From: Calendula officinalis
Taxonomy: Eukaryota; Streptophyta; Magnoliopsida; Asterales; Asteraceae
Length of the DNA stretch: 64,000 bases
Assembly (NCBI GenBank): GCA_963853835.1
Contig: OY970820.1
Location: forward strand, 26,291,873 to 26,355,872
Reading direction: 5' to 3'
The translations under genes were made by a program, and so were the position numbers. Shown piece after piece: positions 23,082 through 34,778 of this stretch. The notes under the pieces were generated by a model, which was not told the DNA's origin, ran no database searches, and saw only the letters and a list, made by a program, of their open reading frames with translations. The stretch's first letter is position 1. Every line of letters starts with the position of its first letter.

Positions 23082-25334
23082 ATGTCAACAATTATTGCAC
23101 CTGTTATGTCTGGTAAGGGAGTGCCTATCTTTGATGGAAAAGATTTTCATCAATGGAAGCTTAAAGCTCAGTGGTATCTTGAATCCATTCATCATGAGAT
23201 GCTCACTGTGCTAAATGATGGTCCTATCATTCCACAAACTGTGGAACCCGTTGCTGCTACTGATGATGCTCCTGAGAGCACAAGAACAGTTCCTAAACTG
23301 AAACACACATGGACTGATACTGACCGTCAGTTATTCAGTCTAGACTCAAGAGCAAAGGGGGTGATTGGTAATGCTGTTACCAAAGAAATACTTAAGGCAA
23401 TTATGAAATTGCCAACAGCAAAGGCTATGTGAGATAGTCTATCAATCACTTATGAAGACACACCAAAGGTGAAGTTGCAGAGGAAAAGCAACATGAGAAG
23501 TAAGTATGAAAACTTCTTCTCTAGTCCAAATGAAGACATCACTACTCTCTATAACATGTTCAATACTGTTGTCCATGATTTAATCAGTGTAGGCATTGTG
23601 AAGGAGGAAGGAGAGCTTGTTCAAAAGTTCTTGGATAGTCTTCCTCAACAGTTTCTTGACATGACAAATTCTGTCAATGCTGCCAACAACATTGAGTCAT
23701 ACACTCTTCAAACTCTGTATGGTTTAATGTTGAATCATGAGGAGAATAATGCTGCAAGACTGATCAACTGGAAGAAAACTGACAAGTCTTCCACTGGCAT
23801 GGCTCTAGTTGTGCAACAAGCATATACTGTAACTGAGCCTGAAGAATCAGAAGTTGATCTTGCTGATGCTGAGGCAGAAGAGCTTAAAACACAAATGGCT
23901 CTTATGTCTATGAAGCTGGATCAGTTGAATAAGAAGAGGCTTGGTGTTAGCTCTTCCAATACTGACCCAAGATCAGGTCTTTGCTATAGGTGTGGAAAGC
24001 CTGGGCACATTCCTGCTAATTGTCATACCAAGTCAACTGAAACTGATCAGAATGACAAGATTGCATACCGAGCTAAAACTTTAGTACAGAGAGAAAAAGC
24101 TTTAAAATTAACAATTCTTGAACTTGAAAGGGTCAATAATGAACATTTAGATAAATTAGCAAAATTTAAAGATTTAGAACTAAACTTTTTAAACTTACAA
24201 GACATGAACCAAAGATTAGCTGATAAAGCTCATTTACACAAATTAGAAAAAGAAAAATTTGAAAACCAGTGTAAATCTTGGGGAAATGCATCTATTAAAT
24301 TAAATAAATGTCTAAATCAACAATTTCCAGAAAATGTAAGGGCTGCACTTGGTGTTGATCCTCGGTTAAAAAATAGAAATAATTTTGCTGATTTATTTGA
24401 AGAATTTTCTGATATGAACCCTATTCAGTTTGTAAAAGCAAAAACTTTTTGTGAAGTTGGATGTCAAACTGAGTCAGATGATGAGGATAAAATCATTTTT
24501 GAAAAACCAATTGGTCCTTCCATCTGCTCTAAGTGCTATACTGAACTACAAGAGCTCAGTATTGAATTTCCTGAAAAAGAAATTTTTGATACTGACCTCG
24601 AAGTTGTGCAGTATGACACTTCTGCTGTTCCTCCATTTGAAGTTTTATTTAACACAACTACTTTTGAGATATATAAAGAACCTGAGTCTACAGGAAAGAA
24701 AACCACTACTACTCAAAATGTTTTATCTAATACTGAATCTACAGGAACAGCAAAGTCAACTATTCAAGAATCTAAAGAACCTGTTCAAGTTGTCATTCTA
24801 AAACATGATAAAAAGAAGACAACTTCAACAGGATCTTCAAGTGGCAAAAACAAGAAGTCAAATGATAAAAAGACTTATCTGCCTAATAAAACTAAGACAC
24901 CAGAACCATCTCCTTCAAAACCAATCAAACATAACATTGAAACTCCAATAAAAAATGACAAAAATAACATTTTAAAATCTATTGGTGATCAGATAAAAGT
25001 CTTAAGTCAAAAGTTTGTAAAACTCACTAATTCTGATCAACCAAAAGTCAAACAATTTTCAAAAATTCCTTATGAAAATATGTTTCGAAACAGACCTCGA
25101 AAATGTTATAGATGTCACCCTACTGGACATAAAGGAGATGAATGCTGGACTGATCTCTCAAGTCCTAGGTACTCAGTACCAAAGAAAAGGAGAGAAACCA
25201 AGTCAGTATCACCAAAGAAAACCTCAAAGGTTTCTCCTGAAGTGATACTGACCTCTCCAACAAAAGAGATCAAGTCAACCCCTGTTTCTCCCACCAAAGG
25301 TCCCATTCAAAAATGGGTTCCTAAAAAGAACTAA
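23082..25334 (+). pseudogene. gag: Gag of element C, large, with two zinc knuckles and one nonsense codon
   Basis: Starts MSTIIAPVMSGKGVPIFDGK with the copia gag block FHQWKLKAQWYL. TGA at 23430-23432 replaces the Trp codon that F keeps (KAMW), and the same frame continues to 25334. A first knuckle CYRCGKPGHIPANC lies at 23982-24023, then a coiled-coil-like Lys/Glu/Leu region, an acidic and Ser/Thr/Lys-rich stretch, and a second knuckle CYRCHPTGHKGDEC at 25104-25145. About 330 bp present in F between the first knuckle and the coiled coil is missing here. Gag is far longer than an ordinary copia gag because of the second half. Confidence 0.88.
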
Positions 25335-25359
25335 CTCTTAATTTGTGTGTCTTGTGCAG
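25331..25359 (+). promoter_or_regulatory. Candidate splice acceptor between gag and pol of element C
   Basis: CTAAC (branch-site-like) followed 23 bases on by CTTGTGCAG, placed after the gag stop and directly before the pol frame. The same arrangement is at 38012-38038 in F, while the spacer between differs by two bases. Confidence 0.4.
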
Positions 25360-28300
25360 GGTGACGGAAAGTGGTACTTAGATAGTGGTTGTTCAAGACA
25401 CATGACTGGCAGTATGGAGTACCTCCTCAACTATACTCCAGAGAAGGGTCCTTCTGTCAAGTTTGGAGATGATTCTATAGGGAAAACAAGAGGGTATCGA
25501 GTAATCAAGGCAGGCAACATAACTTTTAAAAGAGTTGCCTATGTAGAGGGTCTTAAACACAATCTGCTCAGTATCAGCCAGATGTGTGATGATGATAATG
25601 AAGCTCGTTTCAGAAAGATTGCAGGAATCATCTATAATGATAAAGGGCAACCTGTACTCATTGCTAGACGAGAAAAGGATGTTTATGTGGTCAATCTGTC
25701 TGAAATAGACCCCACTATTCGAGTTTGCCTGCTGTCTAAAGGCAAACCAGAATTACATTGGTTATGGCACAAGAAGCTCTCTCACATAAATTTCAGAAAT
25801 ATAAATGAGCTCAGTATTAAGAAACTGGTGAGAGGGCTGCCCACTATTACTTATTCAAAAGATAAGTTATGCTCAGCATGTGAAATGGGCAAGCAGAAGA
25901 AGAGTTCATTCAAATCAAAGGTTAATCATTCCATCAATGAACCTCTTACAATGATACATATGGATCTTTTTGGCCCCATCAGCACACCATCTTTGGCCAA
26001 AAAGATCTATACTTTAGTCCTGGTTGATGAATTCTCAAGATACACTTGGGTCATTTTTCTCAAGACTAAAGCCGATGCAACAACAGAAATCATTGCCTTC
26101 ATTAAAAGAGAAGAACTTCAAAAAGGCAACAAGGTCAAACAATTAAGAAGTGACCATGGTACTGAGTTTAAGAACTCAGTATTGGCTGATTTCTGTGAAG
26201 AAAAAGGAATCATTCAAAATTTCTCTGCAGCCTACACACCACAACAAAATGGTGTTGTAGAACGAAAGAATAGAACCTTGATTGAAGCTGTAAGGACTTT
26301 GTTATGCCATGCTGGACTGGCACTGAGCTTCTGGGCAGAAGCTGTCAACTGTGCAAATTTTACTCAGAATAGAGCTACTATAGTTCAAAGACATCAAAAG
26401 ACTCCTTGTGAGTTATATAATGGCAAGGTTCCTACTGTGGAATACTTCCACATCTTTGGGAGTAAATGTTTTGTACTTAGTACTAAACAAAATCTCAACA
26501 AATTTGCTCCCAAAGCAAATGAAGGTGTGTTCATGGGCTACTATCCACACTCTAAAGCCTTCAGAGTGTATATCATCTTAACTAAGATGATTGAAGAATC
26601 TATTCATGTTACATTTGATGAAAATCGGAATGAGCATTCTACCTCAGCAACAGAAGACATCAGTGGCATAGAAATTCTATGTAATCCAGAAAACTCAATT
26701 GCTGAACAGCCCAAGTCTCACCCATACTATGTTGATCATGGTATGAGTGTTACTGATCAAGAAATAACTCAGTCTAACTCAAATGTATCAAATTCTGAGG
26801 TTCCCATAACTGAGAACCCAAATACCGAGTTTCCAATTCTTGATTTGAACAACTCCACCTATGAGGAAGGTGAATCTTCCAGTATTGCTCAAGAATCCAC
26901 ATCAAATTTGCAAACTTCAGAAGAACAGCAACCAGTATTTTCTGATACTGACCAGAATTCCACTCAGTATCAGGCAGACAATACATCAACACAACAAGAT
27001 ATTATTGACCTTGTTTCAAATGCTCCCTTAGGAAACAATCTAAGGGAACACAGAGATCATCCTTATTCTAATATTATTGGTCCAATTGAACAAGGTGTTC
27101 AAACAAGAAGAAGGTTAGAATTTGAACCCCAAGCAACTGCAAACTTTTGTTTCTTCTCAAGCTTCTTATCTACCATGGAACCAAAGAAAGCTGATGAAGC
27201 TTTATTAGATGAAGACTGGGTAGAAGCTATGCAAGAAGAACTGAGAGAGTTTGAAAGAAATAAAGTTTGGAACTTAGTACCACCTCCTGCTGGCAAAACT
27301 ATTATTGGTACTAAGTGGGTGTTCAGAAACAAGATGGACAAGGATGGTGTTGTCATCAGAAATAAAGCAAGACTGGTTGCTCAGGGTTACAGGCAAGAAG
27401 AAGGCATTGACTATGATGAAACTTTTGCACCACTTGCAAGAATTGAAGCTATTAGGTTGTATCTTGCATATGCAGCTTTCAAGAATTTCAAAGTTTATCA
27501 AATGGATGTCAAGAGTGCTTTTCTTAATGGAAAACTACAGGAGGAAGTTATGTTAAACAACCACCAGGTTTTGTTGATCCTAAATTTCCTAATTATGTTT
27601 TTAAGCTTGATAAAACTCTATATGGGCTCAAACAAGCTCCCAGAGCCTGGTATGATACCCTGTCTAAGTACTTAATTGAAAATAAGTTTATAAGAGGTAA
27701 AATTGACAAAACATTATTTTCAAAAAGGAAAGGTTCTGACATTTTACTCATTCAGATATATGTAGATGATATTATTTTTGGCTCCACTGACAAGTCAATG
27801 TGTGACTGGTTTGCTAAGATAATGTCATCTCAGTATCAGATGAGTATGATGGGAGAACTTACTTACTTTCTTGGATTACAAGTTGAACAAAAGCCTGATG
27901 GCACTTTCATAAATCAAAGTAAGTATGTGCATGACATGCTTAAGAAATATAAATTTGAAAATTTATCTTCCATGCACACTCCTATGGGTACTCAGGATAA
28001 AATAAGTAAAGATGAAACTGGTAAGTCAGTATGTCAATCCACATACCGAGGTATGATTGGTTCTTTACTTTACTTAACAACCAGCAGGCCTGATATCATG
28101 TTTGCAACTTGTTTGTATGCTCGGTATCAGGCTGATCCTAAAGAATCACATATGAAAGCTGTTAAGCGCATTTTTAGATATCATTCAGGTACTCCTAACA
28201 TGGGTCTTTGGTATCCCAAAGATTCAAACTTTGATCTTGAAGGGTATACATATGCAGATTTTGCAGGATGTAGGTTGGACAGGAAGAGTACAAGTGGAGG

Positions 28301-28679
28301 ATGTCAATTCCTCGGTGGCAGACTAGTTGGTTGGTCATCCAAGAAACAAAACTCTGTAGCAACTTCTACTGCAGAAGCAGAATATGTTGCTGCAGGAAGT
28401 TGTTGTGCTCAACTCTTGTGGATGCAGTATCAACTAATGGACTATGGGTTCAATTTTCAGAAAACACCAATCCATTGTGATAACAAGAGTGCTATTTCTA
28501 TCACTGAAAACCCAGTCCATCACTCCAGAACAAAGCACATTGATATCAGACATCACTTTATTCGAGATAATGTGGAAAAGGGAAAGGTTGAGGTAGATTT
28601 CGTTTCTACAGATGATCAATTGGAAGATGTGTTTACTAAACCTCTCTCTGAGGAAAGGTTTATGTACTTACTAGGTTAA
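25345..28679 (+). pseudogene. pol: Pol of element C: protease, integrase, RT, RNase H with one frameshift
   Basis: Protease site WYLDSGCSRHMTG (residues 10-22), GAG-pre-integrase CSACEMGKQKKSSFKSK, integrase core with Asp206, Asp269 and Glu305 (the DX35E spacing), RT from about residue 620 (KTIIGTKWVFRNKMDKDG; MDVKSAFLNGKL), YVDD at 27759-27770, and RNase H with EAEYVAAGSCCAQLLWM and DNKSAI. A one-base deletion near 27548 shifts the frame inside RT; F keeps the extra T. The frame resumes and ends at 28679. Integrase inserts cDNA, and RT/RNase H copy the RNA. The annotated start is a non-ATG codon; the natural start depends on how pol is expressed. Confidence 0.92.
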
Positions 28680-28928
28680 TTGGGTATGCTGAATCCTTAA
28701 TTTTTCTTAAAATTTTCTGATACTGATTGATCAGTATTACTTTCAATACTGACCAACTCAGTATCACTCGTCTGATTTATCAAATTTTATAAATTTTAAT
28801 TTTTTATTAATTTATAGTTTAAATTAAATGTTTTTATAATTTTTAATTTTTATTTATTAATTAATTTTTTTTAACTCGGTATTGGAGTCCTGGAGTGATA
28901 AAACTGACTTTTAATCCTTATACTCCCC

Positions 28929-29037
28929 AACGGTAACCTTTCTTAATAAGAAAGTTACCGTTGACACAGGATAAGGCTGTCAAATCAGCCGGTTTTACTT
29001 CCCAATACCGTAATTATCACTAAATTAAGTATAAATA
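28929..29037 (+). promoter_or_regulatory. Internal promoter-like region of element C (hairpin plus TATA)
   Basis: A 16-bp inverted repeat (AACGGTAAC-TTTCTTA / TAAGAAAGTTACCGTT, 28929-28962) is followed by TATAAATA at 29030-29037, then a pyrimidine-rich TTTTCTCTTTCTTT leader, and ATG at 29159 (122 bp later). F has the same order at 41733-41842. Just upstream (28720-28770) is a cluster of four CAGTAT/ATACTG motifs. It fits a promoter for the accessory ORF separate from the LTR. Confidence 0.6.
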
Positions 29038-29158
29038 ACCGTTTTCTCTTTCTTTAAAATTTTTTCAACACTTATTTCTTACTTTCTCTTTCAATTCTCT
29101 CTGCGATTAACGATTTCACTATCTCTTTGCAAGCAAATTTCTTAAATCAGAATCGCAG

Positions 29159-30534
29159 ATGGCAAATTACAGATTCTTCGCACCGGAGGCTGCACCGGCA
29201 ACTCAGTTTCGAAATGACGAACTGCCCAAATTTGCGAGGAACAACATCACCGCAAACTTTAACATACCTCAGGCTTGGGCGTGCCCTGAATTCACTCATA
29301 TGATCACGTATTTGAAGCATTGTCCGATCACGCAAGCATTGATTTGTTCCCCTCGAGCAATTTATCCAGAAATGCTCTGCGAATTCTGGTACTCTGCTAA
29401 GCTCGATTCTCCGGACATGATTACCGGTTGGGTTATTCGAGTACAAAGAAGGGCTTTTGTCTCCACTGCTATAATTCGGGAAACACTGAGGCTTCCCGCT
29501 CACGCTCAGTATGAGCCCTTTGTTGATCGAACAGAGGCTCGCTCAGTGTTACCATTTATTGGACGCAGAGGCACCACTGGCATTATTAAACGAAATGAAT
29601 TTGGTCCTATGTGGGGTTTGTTAATATTTACACTTATTCGATGTATGACCCACAAGACAGGAGCTCTGGATCAAATAAATGAATTTGGGATGCAGATTGT
29701 TCATGCCATGTATCATGGTCGAGATATTGATTATGCTAGACTGGTCTTCAATGAACTGACCTCTCTGATTCAGGCTCCAATCAGAGAACTCAATGTTCCT
29801 TTCTGCAGATTTCTTTCCCTCATTTTTCAAAATGGGATGCCTGCTCATATTTATGACGAGTTCAATAGTCCAAGAGTGGACCTTCCTCCACTATGAGAAG
29901 ATTTATTTTTAAAGGCCAAGAGAAGGAGAGCCTGTACTGAGTCACTCCATGTGGGCTATAGTCCAGGCACACATTAATGATGAACAAAATTCTGATACTG
30001 AATCAGAAAATGATGATACTGATGATGACAGTGGTAATGGTGGGAATGATGATCAAGATACTAAGATGGTGGAAGCTCAACCAGCAGTAGTACAAGAACC
30101 AACACACATTTCTCCACCTGCACAGGATCCTGATGCTCCTTATATTGAAACAGCTTCTGATACTGAGCCCTCAGAAGATACACCACTGGTCATTCAAAGA
30201 AGAAGAAGAAATCTTTCCCCAGTTCTTATGGGAAACTTATCATCAGAAGAGATGCAACCCGGAAATGTTCTTTCATTAACTGCATCTCTTCAAGCACAAA
30301 GCATAGTTGTAGCCAACGCTGACCTTCCAGGTCCTGAACCAGAACCAACTGGTCAACATATTGAGGAACCCCATGCTCCTCTGGATGTAGAAATTCAGTA
30401 TGAGCAGCATACACTGGAAGGTGCAGATGTCAGAAGAGAAGAGGCTCATGAAGGTGCTGGTGCCTCAAATCAACATACAGAAGATCCAGCACCGACCTCA
30501 AATGATGCAAGAAGAGAATCCGACAAAGTCTCAG
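29159..30534 (+). pseudogene. Accessory (env-position) ORF of element C, exon 1
   Basis: Starts MANYRFFAPEAAP; 245 codons of a globular domain (ARNNITANFNIPQAWACPEF, SPRAIYPEMLCEFWYSAKLD, RNEFGPMWGLLIFTLIRCMT) and, after a frameshift/stop near 29894, an acidic Pro-rich part (frame 29949-30534). The globular part is of the kind annotated as putative plant transposon protein in SIRE-like and Athila-like elements; its role is unknown. No convincing signal peptide or membrane anchor was seen, so envelope is a positional label only. In F this exon is one uninterrupted frame. Exon end CTCAG|GTATG at 30534/30535. Confidence 0.75.
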
Positions 30535-31215
30535 GTATGAATTTCTAAAAAGCCCTAAACTTTTATATATATATATAATTTTCCCAAATAGAGACTATGT
30601 ATTGGCCAGTACCAACTCAATACTGACCACGATCTCAAACGAACTTTCAAATATATCCACTTATGGCCAACATAGTTAGCCCACTGCTGCTATGCAAAAT
30701 TCATATACTGAGCACCTCAATGATCATTGTCAGTCTACAGTTGTCTCCACATTTAAAGAGACAATGGTGGTTGATGTCATACTGACACCCACTGGTGTTG
30801 CTTGAATTATGTCCAGCTTATTTTAGAGTTGGGTCACATGATTCAAGAAATGATCACAAACCTTTTAAGCAACATTAGCCAAAATTTTCCATGGGTTTAG
30901 CCACATTTCTGTTATCACTCTGATACCGAGTGATATACATTGAAAATAATAAGAAGCACATCCCAGGCTTCGATTTCCCAAACCAAAACCTTTTAGTAAA
31001 TGTGACCTATCCTATACTGAGCTACTTAAATTTTCACACTCACCTTTACTAAAATTTTCTTACACATGCTATGCACAAGTTCACAATATTTCATCATAAA
31101 CCAGATGAAATACAGACTTCAAATATCTGTTTATATGATTATAGAGTTAAACAACACCACAATTCTATTTGATAAACCTTTCTTACTAACCAGTTTTCTA
31201 TTTTTGTTTCTTTAG
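30535..31215 (+). other. Intron in the accessory ORF of element C
   Basis: 681 bp, donor CAG|GTATGAAT, acceptor TTTGTTTCTTTAG|CACC. Removing it leaves phase-1 exon ends that join exactly (one base plus two gives Ala, then Pro-Ser-Met) into the frame at 31224. Without splicing a stop follows four codons after the donor. The intron contains an AT microsatellite and is conserved in F. Confidence 0.75.
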
Positions 31216-33068
31216 CACCATCTATGCAAGGCCAAAGGGCACAAGCCACTCAGTCTCAGGAAGTACATGGGGCTTTACAGACTATTCTGAATCAAATCCT
31301 GGCTATGCAGACCACTCAGAATAAAATTCTGGCCAGGATGGATGCCATGAGTACTGAGATAGACTCCTTAAAGCAGTCAGTGGCACTCCTTCTGCAACAA
31401 CAACAACAGCCTCCACCACCTCCACAATCTCCAATTGGAGGTAATAATGATGAGGAAGGCCCTGATACTGAGCCTCGAAGATCACCCTCTCCTGCACATA
31501 CTGAGGGTGCACAGGATGCTGCTACTGAACCTATGCTCTCCCCAACTCCTGAAGATCAACAGGGGGACATAGGTGGTGATACTGAACCTATTCCCTCCCC
31601 ATCCAACGATAACAATAAGGGGGAGAAAAGACAAAGAGACCAAGAGGTTGATCAACCTGAGCCATCTGCTCAGGGGGAGAAAAGAAGGAAGGTAAATGAA
31701 GATCAACCTCCACAGCAACAACAACAACAACATCAGCAAACACCTCATACTGAACCACTTAGGTTTAGGTATGAAAGAAGCAGACAAAGGGGAAGGTCAG
31801 TCTTGGAACAACTTGAAGAAGAACCATCTGAGCCATCTGCTCAGGGGGAGACTGAAACTGACCAACCACAGCAAGCTGTTACTGAGGAAAACAACTTGCA
31901 GATTATAGTGTATAGGCCTTTTGTTTGGCCTATTGCTGATGATGAAGATGAAGACCATCCAGTGCCATCTGAAAACTTTCGAAACTTTGCACTGGATGAA
32001 GCAAATAAAGAAAGCTCTTCATCATCATTCTCAGATGATGAAGAGCCCCCAAGAAGACCAATCTCTCCTCCAGTTGAAGGACCTTCTAGAATTCCTAGAA
32101 GACCAATAACCAGAAGAATGACAAATGTGGTTATGTCCTCAGAATCAAGCGAAGAACCAGATCCAGCTCCACTGACTTCTAGACCAAGAAGATCTGTTCA
32201 ATATACTGAGGATGAGATTGAAGCTCAAAGATTCTTCCCTGTCAATGAAGAAGATCCTGAAACTGATACTGAGGCAGATGTTTCTTGGAAGCCTCATACT
32301 GTCAGAAGACAAGGTGATGATGTTCTCCAACAATACTGGAACATCATTGCTCAAAGATTCAGATAAAGAGAGAACAGGATGGGTATGCTTAGGAATAAAG
32401 TTTTTCTGAATGTGAAGGACATATACTGGTTAAATGAATTTGTCAACAAAATAAAAGTCAAAACTGTTGATAGATCCATTGTTGCAACCTGCACTAGGCC
32501 AGTCAGTCCTCCAATGAAGATTTTTCTTCATGACATTCAAAATATGGGATTCCAAGACTGGATAAAAATTGCAAGACTGATAAAGGAGATGCCATCTAGA
32601 TCTTCTGAAGCCCAAGTGATGATGGATGAAATCTGGGTTGTATCTGCTATATGCTATGAAAAGGGCATCCTTTATGCAGCAGATTATAGGGCACTCAGTG
32701 TGATGACTGAGGCTGTCAAGAATAACAAACCTGAGTGCCTTAACACCTTCAGAATTTTTCCCAAATATACTGTTCCTCCTAATCTTATCTTTCAGGATCA
32801 AAAGAATACCATATATCCAACATCTGGATATATGTATACTGACTCAGATGATAGGGAGTGCTTCATTACTGAAGCAGATCTGCCAATAGCTCCTATTAGC
32901 CATCTGGTGGGCTTGAAATGGATGATAACCAAGAAAGAAGACTCTTGGTTCAGAAAGAAGATAGTTGATGTGCTAAACAACAGGCAAGATGAACTGAAGA
33001 AGAGAGAAGAGTTCACCCATGTGAAGAAAGAAGTCTTCTACGAGTTTGAGTCAATCAACAAAGGATGA
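31216..33068 (+). pseudogene. Accessory ORF of element C, exon 2
   Basis: After the join: a heptad-like segment (LQTILNQILAMQTTQNKILARMD), a Gln/Pro/acidic low-complexity region rich in DTEP, Ser-rich acidic patches, then a conserved C-terminal domain (PPMKIFLHDIQNMGFQDWIK; GYMYTDSDDRECF; DSWFRKKIVDVL). An in-frame TAA at 32364-32366 separates the two parts; F reads through this point. It ends at 33068, 71 bp before the purine tract. The C-terminal domain resembles the end of the ORF in H. Function unknown. Confidence 0.75.
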
Positions 33069-33138
33069 AGAAGAAGACTTTACATCCTGCATTTGTTAAA
33101 TTTTGATTTCTCTTTGTAATTGTTTTGTTATCATTAGA

Positions 33139-33149
33139 TAGTGGGAGAT
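33139..33149 (+). promoter_or_regulatory. Polypurine tract of element C
   Basis: TAGTGGGAGAT directly before the LTR start TGTTAAGG at 33150. Confidence 0.85.
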
Positions 33150-33657
33150 TGTTAAGGCAAAAAGCCTTACCCCTTTATGAATCTTAGGATAACAAAACAA
33201 CCTAGACTAGCTTAGATTAAATAGTAGATTAAGTTGGCTAAGTTAGGAGTAATACTGAGTTTGGCCAGTATTGGCCACTCAGTATCAGCACTCAGTATTG
33301 GTAAACCAATACTGAGTAGAAGGACTGAGTTACAAGTCAGTATTGTAACGGACTAAGATCACATCCCTTGATCTTAGTCATTTCCTTAGTTTAGTCCTTC
33401 GGTTACTCCTTTGCCATTATGTAAGATCTCTATAAACATTATAAATAGAGATCATCTTGCAAAGGAGTACTCACCAATTTACACGTTCACTAATATCTCT
33501 TTGTAATTGTTCAAGTGGTCTTGTATTTCCGCTACAAGTCACACTTTGTGGAATAATATACGTTTGACTAAATTACTGTGTTAATCACCTTAATTGTCTT
33601 AAGTAAATTATTAATCTAAACAATTATCAAACAAACCAGGGTTGTTGTGACCTAACA
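33150..33657 (+). repeat. Element C 3' LTR
   Basis: 508 bp, matching 22475-22982 with about seven substitutions. Followed by the duplication GTTAG. Confidence 0.93.
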
Positions 33658-33662
33658 GTTAG

Positions 33663-34778
33663 TCAACCTATGATGATACATCCATGCCTACGAAACACTT
33701 AACGGTCACACCAGTGAGTGCATGTAATACGAGCAAGTTATGCAATGATACTACGAAGAGGAATGATTCATAATAGTCATTATGAATCAGTTAAGTTTAA
33801 CTTATTACTAGATTAGTTTAACTAACTGATTAATACAAGTAGTTGTACATTTACTAGTTGAGTAAATATACAATGTGTTAATTAAAGGTTATCCATGATA
33901 TGATTTAAAGCCATTAAATCATATAGTAATTGGATAATATTGTTGTGTAAATTATATAAAGGTTATTATATAATTAACTACTAAAAGTATAAATACAAGT
34001 ATATATAATTCGTATATATGGGTATCGAATTATTAGTGTGTTAATACTAGACATTTAATAGTTAAGTGCAACAATAATAAACTAGTTAAAACTATAAGCG
34101 ATGGAAGTGTAAAAAGGAAGTTTAATTAACAAGTTAATCTTAATTAAACTAGAAGGGTTTTAAGTGTAAGATCTTCTATTATAAATAGGAGGCTTATGAC
34201 TAAACCCTAGAAGTTGATTCCTTGCCTCACAATCACGAAATTCCCTCCATTGTTCCCTCTCTCGATCGGCCGAAACACCAAGAACACAAGTCTTGTGTTC
34301 TTCGTGTTCTTCGTGTTCTTCGTTCGTTCTTCGTGTTCTTCGAGTTTCGAAGAACAAGATCGTTGCAAGTGATCAACTAGAAGATCGCTTATCGTGTTCA
34401 TCATCAGTGGATCTATCTTAAGCATTAACCTATGGTATGTTTCATGGAACACACTTTCTTCTTCTCCTTTTGTACGATCGAACGAGAACACCAAGAACCC
34501 TAGGGTTCTTGGTGAGTGTTCGACGAACACACACAAGTATGTGTGTGTGTTCGAGTTTTTCGTACAAGGTTTCTTTCTTGTTAATCTAATCTAGATTTCC
34601 AACATCCCAATCCTTTAGGGTTTAAGGATTAGGTTTAATCCCACTTCCGCTTTAGGGATTAAATCAGCTAGTTGGTTTTAACCGGTCAAGAACAAGTTCA
34701 TAATCTTGGTCAGTATGGTCGAACCAAGTATACTAGGAGGTTGACCCAAGTAGTCGATCAGTGTTATGAAACCCTTCA
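33663..34778 (+). repeat. Element D 3' LTR, remainder
   Basis: Continues the LTR interrupted at 22474 (TCAACCTATGATGATACATCC) and ends ACCCTTCA at 34778. TATA box TATAAATA at 34180-34187. A run of GTTCTTC/GTGTTCTTC units at about 34293-34349 parallels the GAAGAAC run of B LTR. Confidence 0.85.

Larger units (their letters stand above)
22475..33657 (+). mobile_element. Element C: SIRE-like Ty1/copia retrotransposon with extra 3' gene
   Basis: Complete 11.2-kb element with 508-bp LTRs differing at about seven positions, 5-bp target duplication GTTAG (22470-22474 and 33658-33662), primer site, gag, pol (protease, integrase, RT, RNase H: copia order) and a spliced accessory ORF before the 3' LTR. 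A long extra ORF after pol is typical of SIRE/Maximus elements, although these LTRs are short for that group. Broken by a gag nonsense codon, an RT frameshift and two lesions in the accessory ORF. Confidence 0.92.
17843..34778 (+). mobile_element. Element D: TR-GAG-like copia relative, + strand, carrying element C
   Basis: A sister of B in the opposite orientation: leader (17843-19225), degraded gag (19226-19905), non-coding tail to 22450, purine tract AAGTGGGAGTC, and a 3' LTR split by C (22451-22474 and 33663-34778). Its 5' LTR and primer site are gone, deleted with part of E. Its right edge interrupts E RT within a GEAAYILGIK-like block (34779 onward). Confidence 0.8.
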
